The notes under the pieces: model-generated
Seen by the model: the letters and a program-made list of their open reading frames with translations, nothing else
Database searches by the model: none
Told to the model about the DNA's origin: nothing
In this document: in pieces, positions 25,786 through 34,319 of the stretch
Position numbering within the stretch: the first letter of the stretch is position 1
How the letters are laid out: the number at the start of each line of letters is the position of its first letter
Assembly (NCBI RefSeq): GCF_016552165.1
Contig: NZ_JACVDA010000005.1
Coordinates: 1-64,000 of the forward strand
Direction of reading: 5' to 3'
DNA length: 64,000 nucleotides
Source of the DNA: Parvimonas parva
Lineage (GTDB): Bacteria; Bacillota; Clostridia; Tissierellales; Peptoniphilaceae
Position numbers and translations under genes: made by a program

Positions 25786-26027
25786 ATCATAATTCCCATA
25801 ATAAGACTCATGATAAGAATCATACCGGGCTTTTTCACTTTCGTAAGGAAAAGCATAAACGGAATACCCCCAATGATCCCAATCATAGATGAAAGTAGTA
25901 TAAGAAAAATCGGAATGAGTCCTGTCATAGCCAGCGCCATAACAATAACAAAATAGATTGCCGCATAGATTCCGATATTGATAAAATCTCTACCATTTAA
26001 TTTGTTTCCTAATTCTTGTTTACTCAT
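25704..26027 (-). pseudogene. Truncated ECF S component (Trep_Strep/MptS family)
   Basis: The first 80 codons (from ATG 26027; KLNGRDFINIGIYAAIYFVIV, in part) match the start of the Trep_Strep S component, with three hydrophobic helices and the PFMLFLTKVKK loop. A full protein has about 190 residues. From about 25785 the frame runs out of register through orf14 DNA and stops at 25704. It is the first gene of the ECF/ABC cassette whose ATPase genes lie at 16019-20884; the insertion splits the operon. Confidence 0.8.
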
Positions 26028-26131
26028 AAAAGTTTAGTCCTTTCTATTTTTTTAGTTAGATTAAGCTAACACAATTATAATAACTTGAAGCGTTTTGTTT
26101 GTATATGCCATTTAGACATTATTATTCTGTT

Positions 26132-26195
26132 TAGTTTAGAAATTTTATATAATAACAAAATTGTAGTTTATAAATTTTATATAATAACAAAATTG
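26132..26195. repeat. Tandem duplication of a 32-bp unit
   Basis: 26132-26163 and 26164-26195 differ at one base. The unit contains AAATTTTATATAATAACA. It lies 105 bp upstream of the truncated S component, where operator or promoter sequences would be expected. Confidence 0.7.
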
Positions 26196-26295
26196 ATCCA
26201 TGACAATGACTTTTACAAATATCTGCGGTATAATATAAAAAAAATTAAAACTTGCTTAAAGCTGTTCTTATACTATTAGTATATGAGCAAGCACA

Positions 26296-26390
26296 GTAAG
26301 TGTACGGACACTTACGGAAAATTGACGAAGCAGCCCTTGGGGATCTGCTTCTTTTTTTATCAATTTTTAGCTTGTTAGGGAGAACCCTAA
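26296..26390 (+). other. Cluster of inverted repeats, possible oriT remnant
   Basis: GTAAGTGT/ACACTTAC (26296-26315), then a hairpin with a T run GAAGCAG/CTGCTTC (26327-26358), then TTAGGG-AGAA-CCCTAA (26375-26390), all within 95 bp and next to the prophage edge. Series of such repeats are typical of oriT regions of MOB-P type elements, and a mobC/relaxase gene would follow on the right where the prophage now begins. I have no direct match, so this is a guess. Confidence 0.3.
26327..26358 (+). terminator. Rho-independent terminator-like hairpin, plus strand
   Basis: GAAGCAG, an 11-nt loop and CTGCTTC followed by seven T. No intact plus-strand gene precedes it. Confidence 0.5.
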
Positions 26391-26413
26391 GACCCGAAGT
26401 ACATTCAAAGGAT

Positions 26414-27997
26414 TTAATTAATCCTTATTCTCTCAATATTTATTTCTATTCCAGATTTAAAGGTTATTTCAAATTTATCATCATATATTTTTATTTGCTT
26501 GATGTATTTTCTAACAAGTTCTTCATCATATTCTTTAATATTCTTGCTTTGACTTCTAAGAAACTCTTTCATATCCTTGATGCGTCTTTTGACATCTTCA
26601 TCAAGAGCCTTTTGAACAAGCATCTTATGTTTTTCACCCTTTAGGGTATCAACTTCATTAGCAATGTCAGTATAGTCTTTCTTAGCTCTTACCTGTGCAA
26701 GGAGTTCCTTTTGTTTTACCTCAATTACTCTATTGATGGCTTCTATTTCTTCATCGTTACTGCCAGCAACTACTTTCTCAATATTCTTTATTAGAATTTT
26801 TTCAGTATCATCAGAGGTTTTCAAAACCTCATTCATGGCTTTTACAACTGCTTTTTGCAGTTCTTCCTCTCGTACAGTTGGTGCATCACAGCTTTTTGGC
26901 CCATGCTCAACCCTTGTACAGCATCTCCATACCACCAAATGCTCTCCACGATTATTCCAAGCAACTCGCCTGTAAATATCTCCACATTTCGAGCAAATAC
27001 AAAGACTAGAAAGCGCATATTTACTTGAATAGACTCGCTTTTTCTTTTTCCCTTCTCCACTAAACATATTAGCGCGCCTTAGCATTTCTTCCTGCACCTG
27101 TATGAATATATCTCTTGGAATAATGGCTTCATGGTTATCTTTTACATAATATTGTGGCTCTGTTCCATCATTTTTTATACGAACTTTATTGATAAAATCT
27201 GTTGTAATTGTCTTTTGCAGTAGTGCGTCACCAATGTACTTTTCATTCTCCAGAATTCCTTTTATGTTAGAAACATGCCACTTAAGATGTCCTGCTCCAT
27301 TTTTTATTTTATCCCTCTGGAGTCCTGTCGCAATTTCTCTTAGACTTGATCCAGCTAGATACTCACGATAGATTCTTTTTACAACCTTAGCCTCTTCCCC
27401 ATCGATAATCAGATTGCCATCTGCATCTTTGGTATATCCTAAAAACCAGTTTGTATTAATCTGTACTTTTCCCTCTTGATACCTAAACTGTAGACCCATC
27501 TTAACATTCTGAGATAATGAAGCTGATTCTTGCTGAGCAAGTGATGCCATAATGGTAAGAAGAAGTTCACCGCTTGCTTCCATAGTATTTATATTTTCTT
27601 TCTCAAATATGATAGGTATGTTACTGTCTTTTAGCTGCCTTACATACTTCAGGCAGTCAATGGTATTTCTTGCAAATCGGCTGATAGATTTTGTAATGAC
27701 CATATCCACCTTACCTGCCATACAATCGTTAATCATGTCATTAAAGCCTTCACGCTTTTTGGTATTTGTGCCCGATATACCATCATCCGCATAAATTCCT
27801 GCAAATTCCCAATCACTATTTCTAGAAATATAGTCCGTATAGTGCTTCACCTGCATTTCATAACTTCCAGATTGCTCCTCGCTATCAGTACTAACTCTAC
27901 AATAAGCTACTACCTTTAACTTAGGTTTTTCTTTTTGATTACTTATCGAATTTCCCGGTCTTTTCCTAGCGGGAATAAGCATTACATTCTCATTCAA
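26414..27997 (-). CDS. Large serine recombinase (phage integrase), distal copy
   Basis: 527 residues. Resolvase catalytic domain at residues about 27-180 with the nucleophile Ser36 in YCRVSTD and the SRFARNT helix; recombinase domain about 190-290; zinc-ribbon beta domain (CICSKCGD ... WRCCTR) about 325-380; long coiled coil after 390. It is the last gene of the recombinase operon and sits next to the presumed attachment site. It starts 2 bp past the end of the middle gene. Confidence 0.93.
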   Translation of the reverse strand: MNENVMLIPARKRPGNSISNQKEKPKLKVVAYCRVSTDSEEQSGSYEMQVKHYTDYISRNSDWEFAGIYADDGISGTNTKKREGFNDMINDCMAGKVDMVITKSISRFARNTIDCLKYVRQLKDSNIPIIFEKENINTMEASGELLLTIMASLAQQESASLSQNVKMGLQFRYQEGKVQINTNWFLGYTKDADGNLIIDGEEAKVVKRIYREYLAGSSLREIATGLQRDKIKNGAGHLKWHVSNIKGILENEKYIGDALLQKTITTDFINKVRIKNDGTEPQYYVKDNHEAIIPRDIFIQVQEEMLRRANMFSGEGKKKKRVYSSKYALSSLCICSKCGDIYRRVAWNNRGEHLVVWRCCTRVEHGPKSCDAPTVREEELQKAVVKAMNEVLKTSDDTEKILIKNIEKVVAGSNDEEIEAINRVIEVKQKELLAQVRAKKDYTDIANEVDTLKGEKHKMLVQKALDEDVKRRIKDMKEFLRSQSKNIKEYDEELVRKYIKQIKIYDDKFEITFKSGIEINIERIRIN

Positions 27998-27999
27998 CT

Positions 28000-28410
28000 C
28001 TATCCCTCCCTAATCAAACTATATACATATTCTGCCTGCTTATATGGATCATCAAATTTCAGCTCTGCTCTGCAACACTTAAATTCCGTAACAGGCACAA
28101 ACGCTTCTGAAGGACTAATTTCTTTGATTCTGTTCCTTTGAATCGTATTATTTTTTCTAGCTTCTTGAACCTTATTAAATAGATCTTCATCTATCAATTC
28201 TGGATAAAATTCTGTTCCAAGATATACCGTATTTCTTAATATCTTTCCAATGGAACTATGTGTTTTATCTATTCCTACAGCTTTTGCTGATGCCCTCATT
28301 GAGTTACATTCAAGATATTTTTTATATAGAGCAATCACCTTCTCAGCCTCTGGTATATAGATAACACCTTTTGCATTCTCTACTCGGTATCCATATGGTA
28401 TGTGTGTCAC
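28000..28410 (-). CDS. Stand-alone recombinase-domain protein (no catalytic domain)
   Basis: 136 residues from GTG 28410, which has a strong site (GGAGG) and overlaps the preceding stop (GTGA). It matches only the middle 'recombinase' DNA-binding domain of large serine recombinases ([22 protein letters not shown] ..., in part) and lacks the resolvase domain and the zinc ribbon. Such short proteins recur between the two full recombinases of this phage family. It may be a directionality or DNA-binding helper, inferred from its conserved place. Confidence 0.75.
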   Translation of the reverse strand: MTHIPYGYRVENAKGVIYIPEAEKVIALYKKYLECNSMRASAKAVGIDKTHSSIGKILRNTVYLGTEFYPELIDEDLFNKVQEARKNNTIQRNRIKEISPSEAFVPVTEFKCCRAELKFDDPYKQAEYVYSLIREG

Positions 28411-29972
28411 TTTACTATCACCTCCTCTGTTAAATTTAAGCCGCACTTCAGATGAAAGGTGAATTTAAGTCTATCTTCTATCGTAATCTTCTCAACAAAT
28501 TGTGAAAAAGCATCATCAATAAAATCTTTGATACAATCACTTTTGTTTATAAATCTTAGTAGTTTTTGAGCTTCATTTAGATGATTTAGATCTCCACTAA
28601 CGATTGATGAAAGACTTGCTTTTTCCTTTTCAAGTTCAGCAAGCTCCAAGGAAATATTATTGTTTTCTGCGTAAAATACATCTAGCTCTATATAACCACT
28701 ACTTAATAGCTTTGTTAGTACCTGAGCTTGTTCATTCAGCTTTTCTATTTTTTCATCAAGTTCTAAAATATGCCTTAGCCGATCCTTGTTATTTCCACCT
28801 CGCAAAGTGTCTACAAAAGGCTTCAGCATAATATTTTTGCCTGCTATAAGCTTATTCATCATTTGAACATATGCTACTTTGATATGTTCTTCTCTTATAT
28901 ACTTCATGTTGCAGCTTTTTTTATCTTCAATATGCCTAACGCAGGTCCAAGCAGCATAGTTTCCACTTTGTGCATATCTCATGCACCTTTTTACTTTTGA
29001 ACCACATTCTCCGCAATATACCTTTCCGGAAAGAGCGTATCTTTTTTGATATTTGTTATCTGAACCATCTATATTTTTTTCTTTTTTTCTCTGACCTACT
29101 ACAGTTTTTACCAGTTCAAAATCCTCATGGCTAATAATAGGTTCGTGGTGATTTTTCATCATATATCTGACCTTTTCCCCACGATTTTGATGTCTGTTAA
29201 AATTCTCGTCTGTATAGGTTTTTTGAAAGATAACATCTCCTGTATATTTTTCATTCTTTAAAATAGCTTGAACTGTTGAAGAGTGCCATTTGCTGTTTTT
29301 CTTTGTAGCTATGCCTCTTTTGTTTAGTTCATTCGCTATTAGATATGATCCCAATCCTGATATTGCCATTCTAAAAATTTCCTTCACAATCTCAGCTTCA
29401 CTTGGAACAACAACCATCTTTCCATCAACATTTTCATAGCCGTAGGGTGGATAGGAAATAACATAAGTCCCATTTTCAAACCTTCTTTTTAACGACCATT
29501 TGCTATTTTCCGAAATGGATCTTGATTCGCTTTCTGCAATAGAACTTAGAATTGAAAGCATAAGTTCTGAGTTCATATGCTCAGTATCTATGTTTTCCTT
29601 TTCAAAATAGATGGCTACTCCAAGTCCTGTAAGTTTTCTTACCATTTCAAGGCAGTCCACTGTATTTCTTGCAAATCTACTGATAGATTTTGTAATAACC
29701 CTATCAATTTTTCCTTTTTCACAATCATCAAGTAATTTCAGCAGGCTCTCCCTTTTTTCTATTTTTGTTCCACTGATACCTTCATCAAAATATAGCCCTG
29801 CGTATTCCCAGTAAGGATTTGCCTTTATGCAATTTTCATAGTGTTCTTTTTGCACTTCAAGACTAAGGAGTTGTTCTGCACTTTCTGTTGAAACTCTAGC
29901 ATAGGCTGCTACTCGCATTTTCTTAACTCTGTTATTTTGCTGTCTTTTCTCTATTTTTGTTATCTTTGCCAT
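28407..29972 (-). CDS. Large serine recombinase, proximal copy
   Basis: 521 residues from ATG 29972 (preceded by AAGGAGGTGAG); a longer frame upstream lacks a site. Nucleophile Ser28 in YARVSTES, SRFARNT helix, recombinase domain about 180-285, zinc ribbon (VYCGECGSKVKR) about 325-370, coiled-coil tail. It differs enough from the distal copy to be a different recombinase type and not a recent duplicate. Confidence 0.92.
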   Translation of the reverse strand: MAKITKIEKRQQNNRVKKMRVAAYARVSTESAEQLLSLEVQKEHYENCIKANPYWEYAGLYFDEGISGTKIEKRESLLKLLDDCEKGKIDRVITKSISRFARNTVDCLEMVRKLTGLGVAIYFEKENIDTEHMNSELMLSILSSIAESESRSISENSKWSLKRRFENGTYVISYPPYGYENVDGKMVVVPSEAEIVKEIFRMAISGLGSYLIANELNKRGIATKKNSKWHSSTVQAILKNEKYTGDVIFQKTYTDENFNRHQNRGEKVRYMMKNHHEPIISHEDFELVKTVVGQRKKEKNIDGSDNKYQKRYALSGKVYCGECGSKVKRCMRYAQSGNYAAWTCVRHIEDKKSCNMKYIREEHIKVAYVQMMNKLIAGKNIMLKPFVDTLRGGNNKDRLRHILELDEKIEKLNEQAQVLTKLLSSGYIELDVFYAENNNISLELAELEKEKASLSSIVSGDLNHLNEAQKLLRFINKSDCIKDFIDDAFSQFVEKITIEDRLKFTFHLKCGLNLTEEVIVK

Positions 29973-30033
29973 CGTCTCACCTCCTTTTTGGTCAGTACTA
30001 TATATCACTCTAAAGACACTATTTATCAAGTTA

Positions 30034-30246
30034 TTAATCCAGTATTTCCTTATAAAAAGGCTCAAAATTGAGCTTATTAAGCTCGCTAACCTGCACCGCT
30101 TCATCTTCTGAAATTAATCCATTATCTACTAGTCTCTTTGTCAGCATTTGTGCCACTTCATATTCAAAGTCCTTTTGCATTTTTTCTTCTGTAAATTCCC
30201 TTGATGGTGTATCAGATCTAATTTGATTATTGCTAGTTATCTTCAT
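30034..30246 (-). CDS. SHOCT-like small protein before the recombinases
   Basis: 70 residues from ATG 30246 with site GGAGGTGAG. The C-terminal half (KDFEYEVAQMLTKRLVDNGLISEDE, in part) has the short helical 'LL..GLIT..E' look of SHOCT motifs. It overlaps the Zn-finger gene by 14 bp and precedes the recombinase by about 60 bp. It is regularly found in this module; function unknown. Confidence 0.6.
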   Translation of the reverse strand: MKITSNNQIRSDTPSREFTEEKMQKDFEYEVAQMLTKRLVDNGLISEDEAVQVSELNKLNFEPFYKEILD

Positions 30247-30643
30247 GGCACTCACCTCCAAACCTGTCATAGATATAGCAGCTATGGCTACAATACTTAC
30301 GATTCTTATTTCCATAAGAGATAAAAATCTTACCGCAGCTAACGCAGGTACATTCATAGTTGGCTTTCTTACTTACTAACTCTCTATTTTTATTCCACCA
30401 GTTATTTCTGCATTTATCTGAACAAAATCTTTTCTTTTTTCTCCCCGGTTTTTGTATGACAGGTTTGTCGCAATACTCACAGAGAGATGTATCCTCATCA
30501 CAAGTTTTAGTTCCACCAAGGCCATGACGCTTACAGTAACTTTTGATGGTATTTACAGAAATATTTATCTCTTTTGCTATCGCTGTATATCCAAGTCCCT
30601 TTTCTCTTAAAATCTTTATCTTTTCTTTTTCTTCTAATTTCAT
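30233..30643 (-). CDS. HTH plus zinc-finger DNA-binding protein of the integration module
   Basis: 136 residues. An N-terminal helix-turn-helix (residues about 5-40: LREKGLGYTAIAKEINISVNTIKSY, in part) is followed by two Cys-rich fingers, CEYCDKPV ... FCSDKCRNNWW and CVSCGKIF ... YCSHSCY. It is first in the recombinase operon and is a likely regulator of it. Its ribosome site is inside a hairpin (30651-30676). Confidence 0.7.
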   Translation of the reverse strand: MKLEEKEKIKILREKGLGYTAIAKEINISVNTIKSYCKRHGLGGTKTCDEDTSLCEYCDKPVIQKPGRKKKRFCSDKCRNNWWNKNRELVSKKANYECTCVSCGKIFISYGNKNRKYCSHSCYIYDRFGGECHEDN

Positions 30644-30650
30644 CGGTCTA

Positions 30651-30676
30651 CTCCCTTCTCACTGGCTAAGGGAGTT
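30651..30676 (-). promoter_or_regulatory. Hairpin that hides the ribosome site of the recombinase operon
   Basis: Minus strand ACTCCCTT (30669-30676) and AAGGGAGT (30651-30658) are perfect 8-bp arms. The second arm contains the Shine-Dalgarno sequence AAGGGAG, 8 nt from ATG 30643. Translation of the first gene would need the stem to open. Confidence 0.5.
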
Positions 30677-30765
30677 TCAAAACGATTTGTCCGACTTAAT
30701 GTAAAATCTTCTCCCTATAAATCACAGGCAAAAGAAAAGAGAGGATAGTAAACCCAAATAAAAAA

Positions 30766-30805
30766 AGCCTGAAGATTATTCCAATTAAGGAATAGCCTCC
30801 AGGCT
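30766..30805 (-). terminator. Terminator of the late (lysis) operon
   Basis: A long imperfect hairpin (AGCCTG...CAGGCT outer arms, ATTCC/GGAAT inner arms) is followed by TTTTTTATTT on the minus strand, 12 bp behind the amidase stop. Confidence 0.7.
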
Positions 30806-30816
30806 CATTTCACTAC

Positions 30817-31803
30817 TTATAAAATTTCATTTACTCGTTTTTGTACTGCGTCATAGTCATATCCAGCTCTTTCAAGTCTATTCTTTCTATCTTGACCATT
30901 ACCCCAGTCACCTCGGATAACTTCACGTGCTAAGGTATCAATGGATTTTCCAGTTGGTTTACTTGCACTTCCAGATAGGATTTCATTTACCCTGTTTTGA
31001 ACAGCATTGTAGTTATATCCTGCAGATGTCAAACGGTTCACCCTGTCCTGTCCATTACCCCAGTTTCCTGCAATTACCTCTCTTGCAAGTGTATCGATGT
31101 TCTTTGTTGGAGTACTTGCTACCGGATATACAGATCTACCATTTGCATCATAGACAGAATAACCTGGATTTGCATTGACGCACTTTTTAGCATTCTCTAG
31201 ATTTTTAAATGCACCTTTTTGGCTCTTTGCATCACTCCAAGATTTTCTTACTCTATAAAGGCTAGAAACTCCTGTGCTTGGTGCATTTGAACTACCACCA
31301 GCAAGCCTTTTATTTACCTCACTTGCAATATATGGGAACTTGCTACCAAGATAAGGCCCCGGACAGTTGGTATTGGCATACCACTCATGTTTTTGAAGAA
31401 CACCAGCTTTTCCACCTGTATAAGTACAGTTTTTGATGCCATTTCTTCTGCAGATATCTGTAACTAAATCAATCAAGGTAGCAAGCACTCTATCGCTTAC
31501 AGGCCAATTGCCTCCGTTACTTGAATTGGCTACTTCAATAGTGATAGCTCTATTATCGCACCATGAACTTGATGTACACCAAGAGCGGTTACTCTCATCT
31601 ACACATAAAACGATTTTGTTATCATTTCCGATTCCATAATTACACGATGCCTGTCTTGAGGTCGGCTTAAAAATCTGACCGATAGTTGCTGCACTAATTG
31701 CACCTGCTGTATGGTGAATAGCAATTTTTGTAATGGGCTGATTTCTTCGTCCACTATGGTTTGGACTGTAATTTACTATACTAACTAATGAACTGTTACT
31801 CAT
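30817..31803 (-). CDS. Endolysin: N-acetylmuramoyl-L-alanine amidase with two CW_7 repeats
   Basis: 328 residues. The Amidase_2/PGRP domain covers about residues 1-170 (zinc site IHHTAG at 29-34, TNCPGPYL near 145). A linker with a SPOR-like stretch follows (about 185-235). Two 40-residue repeats end the protein (IDTLAREVI...NGQDR..RL..AGY..), which are CW_7 (Cpl-7-type) wall-binding motifs. There is no signal peptide; release needs the holin encoded upstream with an 8-bp overlap. Confidence 0.92.
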   Translation of the reverse strand: MSNSSLVSIVNYSPNHSGRRNQPITKIAIHHTAGAISAATIGQIFKPTSRQASCNYGIGNDNKIVLCVDESNRSWCTSSSWCDNRAITIEVANSSNGGNWPVSDRVLATLIDLVTDICRRNGIKNCTYTGGKAGVLQKHEWYANTNCPGPYLGSKFPYIASEVNKRLAGGSSNAPSTGVSSLYRVRKSWSDAKSQKGAFKNLENAKKCVNANPGYSVYDANGRSVYPVASTPTKNIDTLAREVIAGNWGNGQDRVNRLTSAGYNYNAVQNRVNEILSGSASKPTGKSIDTLAREVIRGDWGNGQDRKNRLERAGYDYDAVQKRVNEIL

Positions 31804-32206
31804 GATTTTCCTCCTTATCGTTTAACTGCTTTAATACTGCCTTTAGCTTTTCAGGAACAGGTAGTCCTAGATGAACGGAGTTTTCAATAAGTGATAGACC
31901 CTCATTTGAAAGGTAAAAGAAAACCACTGCGGTTCTTAGTACACTTCCAGACTTAATCACCTGTACATCAATGATGTTGGCAATACCAACAAGCATAAAA
32001 ATAAGCACCTTTCTAAAGATGCCTTTAAATCCTACTGCACTGGATAACTTCCTATCTACCACAGCACACATCACCCCTGTGATGTAATCAATGACTACAA
32101 ATAAAACGAGTGCGATGATAAGTCCATCACACCCGCCTAAAAAATATCCAAGCCATCCTCCAACTGCCGTAAAGGCAAGTTGGCACATATTCCATAATTC
32201 TTTCAT
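31796..32206 (-). CDS. Phage holin (toxin-secretion/lysis family)
   Basis: 136 residues. Hydrophobic helices at about 10-25, 28-50 and 75-100 with the typical DYITGVMCAVVDRKLSS segment of the TIGR01593/holin_4 family. It precedes the amidase gene and overlaps it by 8 bp. It should form the membrane lesions that free the endolysin. Confidence 0.88.
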   Translation of the reverse strand: MKELWNMCQLAFTAVGGWLGYFLGGCDGLIIALVLFVVIDYITGVMCAVVDRKLSSAVGFKGIFRKVLIFMLVGIANIIDVQVIKSGSVLRTAVVFFYLSNEGLSLIENSVHLGLPVPEKLKAVLKQLNDKEENHE

Positions 32207-32207
32207 A

Positions 32208-32726
32208 TTAGTTTCCTCCTAACCACTGTGTTATATCTGTTGATAAAATTATGTCTACAATTATCGGAAGTTCATAGGTTGGTTTCTCTCCAGCCGTATA
32301 GATCACTCCCTCTTTATCAATTGCTACTGGATAATTTTGATGCACATCAAGGAGCTTTTCTGGTGAAAGTTCCAAGGTATCAATTCTAATAAAAATAGAA
32401 ACCTGCTCAAAATTAGCATCTTCTACTTTTGATTGTAGCTTTGGACAATAATAAATCCCTTTTTCCATTTTCCACTCTTCCGGTTTCACCATTAGTCTTA
32501 CACGAAAAGCCTGCTTTTCTGATTCAATATAATCCATAACAGCTTTAAACATATTTGATGCATATTCACGGTTTATTACTTCTTTTCCACTAGAGAATCT
32601 TTCAAATTCCAGTGTTTCTACTGTCGGCTGTCCCTTAAAGGCAGGGCTTTCGATTGGTGCGAATCTTCCTTTTAGCTTGGCAAAGAACCTGTCTAAACCA
32701 TCTTTAGTTAAAAACTTCTTAGCCAT
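32208..32726 (-). CDS. Phage structural protein, tail-fibre region
   Basis: 172 residues from ATG 32726. The start (MAKKFLTKDGLDRFFAKLK) resembles the N-termini of its upstream neighbour (MKTKFLDNNGLLYVWKKLK) in having 'FL...GL..FW.KLK', an attachment segment seen in fibre-type proteins of such phages. The remainder has no motif I know. It lies between the repeat-bearing fibre gene and the holin. Confidence 0.6.
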   Translation of the reverse strand: MAKKFLTKDGLDRFFAKLKGRFAPIESPAFKGQPTVETLEFERFSSGKEVINREYASNMFKAVMDYIESEKQAFRVRLMVKPEEWKMEKGIYYCPKLQSKVEDANFEQVSIFIRIDTLELSPEKLLDVHQNYPVAIDKEGVIYTAGEKPTYELPIIVDIILSTDITQWLGGN

Positions 32727-32735
32727 AAGAATCAC

Positions 32736-33329
32736 CTACGCAAAAAGAGCATCAATCTCTTCATTTGTAATTCCAGTAATATCTGTAGCCTTCAAATAAC
32801 CACTAAGGTCTACTGATGTAGTGCCAATCTTTTCAAACTTCTCATTCACCCAGATGAATTCATCATAAGCATCGTTATCTCCCTTATTATTAGAAACAAG
32901 ATAGATAATTGCCTGTTCTCCACTTGTTGGAAGTTTCTCTACTACAGAAAATTCGATAGATTTTATATTTCCAATAAGACCTTTCACTTCTTCAGTAAGC
33001 TCTGCTTTCTTTACAAAGTCCATAGCATCTTCAAGTTCTGCTACCTTCTTAGGAATAGCCGTTACTTTTGCATAGGCATCTATACCTTCCATCCCTTCAA
33101 TGCTATGAGGGATTTCAGATTTCTTAGCATAATCACCTGCATCCGCAAGGCTCTCTACCTTCGTTGGAACACTTGATTTAAGTGCATAGTTTTCAGCATC
33201 CAAAAGCTCTGTCACATTCTTTGGAATAGAATTTTTCACCTCATCAAGTTCTACCTTCTTTACAAAGGTATCCTTTAGCTTCTTCCAAACATATAAAAGT
33301 CCATTGTTGTCTAAAAATTTTGTTTTCAT
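32736..33329 (-). CDS. Tail-fibre-like protein with tandem 19-21-residue repeats
   Basis: 197 residues. After an attachment segment of about 25 residues come four degenerate repeats (SIPKNVTELLDAENYALKS; SVPTKVESLADAGDYAKKS; EIPHSIEGMEGIDAYAKVT; AIPKKVAELEDAMDFVKKA), typical of trimeric fibre shafts. The C-terminal half (about residues 120-197) may be the tip. Position after the tail-tip gene supports a fibre or receptor-binding role. Confidence 0.65.
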   Translation of the reverse strand: MKTKFLDNNGLLYVWKKLKDTFVKKVELDEVKNSIPKNVTELLDAENYALKSSVPTKVESLADAGDYAKKSEIPHSIEGMEGIDAYAKVTAIPKKVAELEDAMDFVKKAELTEEVKGLIGNIKSIEFSVVEKLPTSGEQAIIYLVSNNKGDNDAYDEFIWVNEKFEKIGTTSVDLSGYLKATDITGITNEEIDALFA

Positions 33330-33342
33330 TTACTTCCTCCTG

Positions 33343-33555
33343 TTATTTAAGTAATTCTTCCAGTTCAATATTTGATATTGTGTTTAACCCTAGTTCTTCT
33401 AGGGTTCTATTGCCAATCAGCTTCACTTCATTTATCTTTGGCTGATTGATTAAGCTGTTATAATCAGAAACGGGTGTGTCTGATACTCTAATAATTGTTT
33501 CAAATGATGCATCCATCGGTGCATCTCTTTTAAACCTTGTCATAAACTCTGCCAT
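33343..33555 (-). CDS. Small phage protein in the fibre cluster
   Basis: 70 residues. A segment SDTPVSDYNSLINQPKINEVKLIGN is of the kind found in phage fibre linkers ('LINKPSINGVTLSG'). It touches the 98-residue gene upstream by one base. It is probably a fibre-attachment or assembly component. Confidence 0.55.
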   Translation of the reverse strand: MAEFMTRFKRDAPMDASFETIIRVSDTPVSDYNSLINQPKINEVKLIGNRTLEELGLNTISNIELEELLK

Positions 33556-33851
33556 TAGATTTCACCCTCCTTTAGAATTTCCCTAGCACTGGTTCGTATT
33601 AAACTTGATGCAATAACGCTGCCATCTTGAAATTTTGCTCGTATTTGAATAGTCACAATCCCTTCAGAAAAAAGCAGTGTTTCTCTTTGGGATAGCCTAA
33701 CTTCAACCATTTCTCCATGAATGCTTACATCGTCTATAGTTTTTTCTAATACGACCTTGCCATTTTGTTTATAGGTAATAAAAAGGACAGATGCATTTGT
33801 CAAATCCACATCTGTCCTAAATATGTTTGTTGGTGTTGTTCCTCTATGCAT
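33555..33851 (-). CDS. Small phage baseplate/fibre-associated protein
   Basis: 98 residues with a beta-rich pattern (FRTDVDLTNASVLFITYKQ ... GIVTIQIRAKF), like the N-terminal domain of BppU-type baseplate proteins. No other motif. It sits between two small tail genes. The assignment is tentative. Confidence 0.5.
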   Translation of the reverse strand: MHRGTTPTNIFRTDVDLTNASVLFITYKQNGKVVLEKTIDDVSIHGEMVEVRLSQRETLLFSEGIVTIQIRAKFQDGSVIASSLIRTSAREILKEGEI

Positions 33852-33863
33852 TGGATTATCCTC

Positions 33864-34145
33864 CTATGCTTTTTCTTCATCTTTTGCCTTTAGCTTTAAG
33901 ATTTCATCATTTAGTTCCTTTTCTCTATCTTCATAATATTTATCAATGCCTTCTCTAAAAGCCTCCACTTCAAGAGAGTTTTCTGTGATTACTGCAGATC
34001 TTACATCAGCAAGTATTCCAGAAAGTATCCCTTCTACCATATAGGTTGGAATGGGTATTTTTTGTTGTAAGTTTGCGATACTAGAACTTAACTCCCCTCG
34101 AAACTTCTGGTAGGCAAGGGCATAATTAATGGTTGGCTTCTCCAT
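33864..34145 (-). CDS. Small helical phage protein of unknown function
   Basis: 93 residues from ATG 34145, preceded by AAGGAGG; the longer frame starting at 34220 overlaps its neighbour too far. All helical, with an acidic tail. It overlaps the preceding 60-residue gene by 20 bp. Confidence 0.55.
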   Translation of the reverse strand: MEKPTINYALAYQKFRGELSSSIANLQQKIPIPTYMVEGILSGILADVRSAVITENSLEVEAFREGIDKYYEDREKELNDEILKLKAKDEEKA

Positions 34146-34308
34146 GAGATTCCTCCTTGTCTTTAAGTAATAAGTCCAATTTGTGATTGATTTCTTCAAG
34201 AAGTAAGGTGTTTTTATCATCCTTAGCTTCTTGCTTTTTTACTACATCTCTTTTAAGTGTCCCCTCATTTATGACCACTTCATTGGTGTTAATAATTAGT
34301 TCTGCCAT
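34126..34308 (-). CDS. Small phage protein of unknown function
   Basis: 60 residues; a short beta-like start (MAELIINTNEVVINEG) and a charged helix. It starts 11 bp behind the tail-tip gene with site GGAGG. I recognise no family. Confidence 0.5.
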   Translation of the reverse strand: MAELIINTNEVVINEGTLKRDVVKKQEAKDDKNTLLLEEINHKLDLLLKDKEESHGEANH

Positions 34309-34319
34309 TTTACATCCTC

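Noticed and set aside
26282-26374. Short plus-strand frame MSKHSKCTDTYGKL...
   Set aside because: It covers the inverted repeats and terminator hairpin, lacks a ribosome site and looks like noncoding DNA.
28000-28410. Pseudogene of a serine recombinase
   Set aside because: It has its own strong ribosome site, translational coupling and clean domain borders, so it looks like a real small protein.
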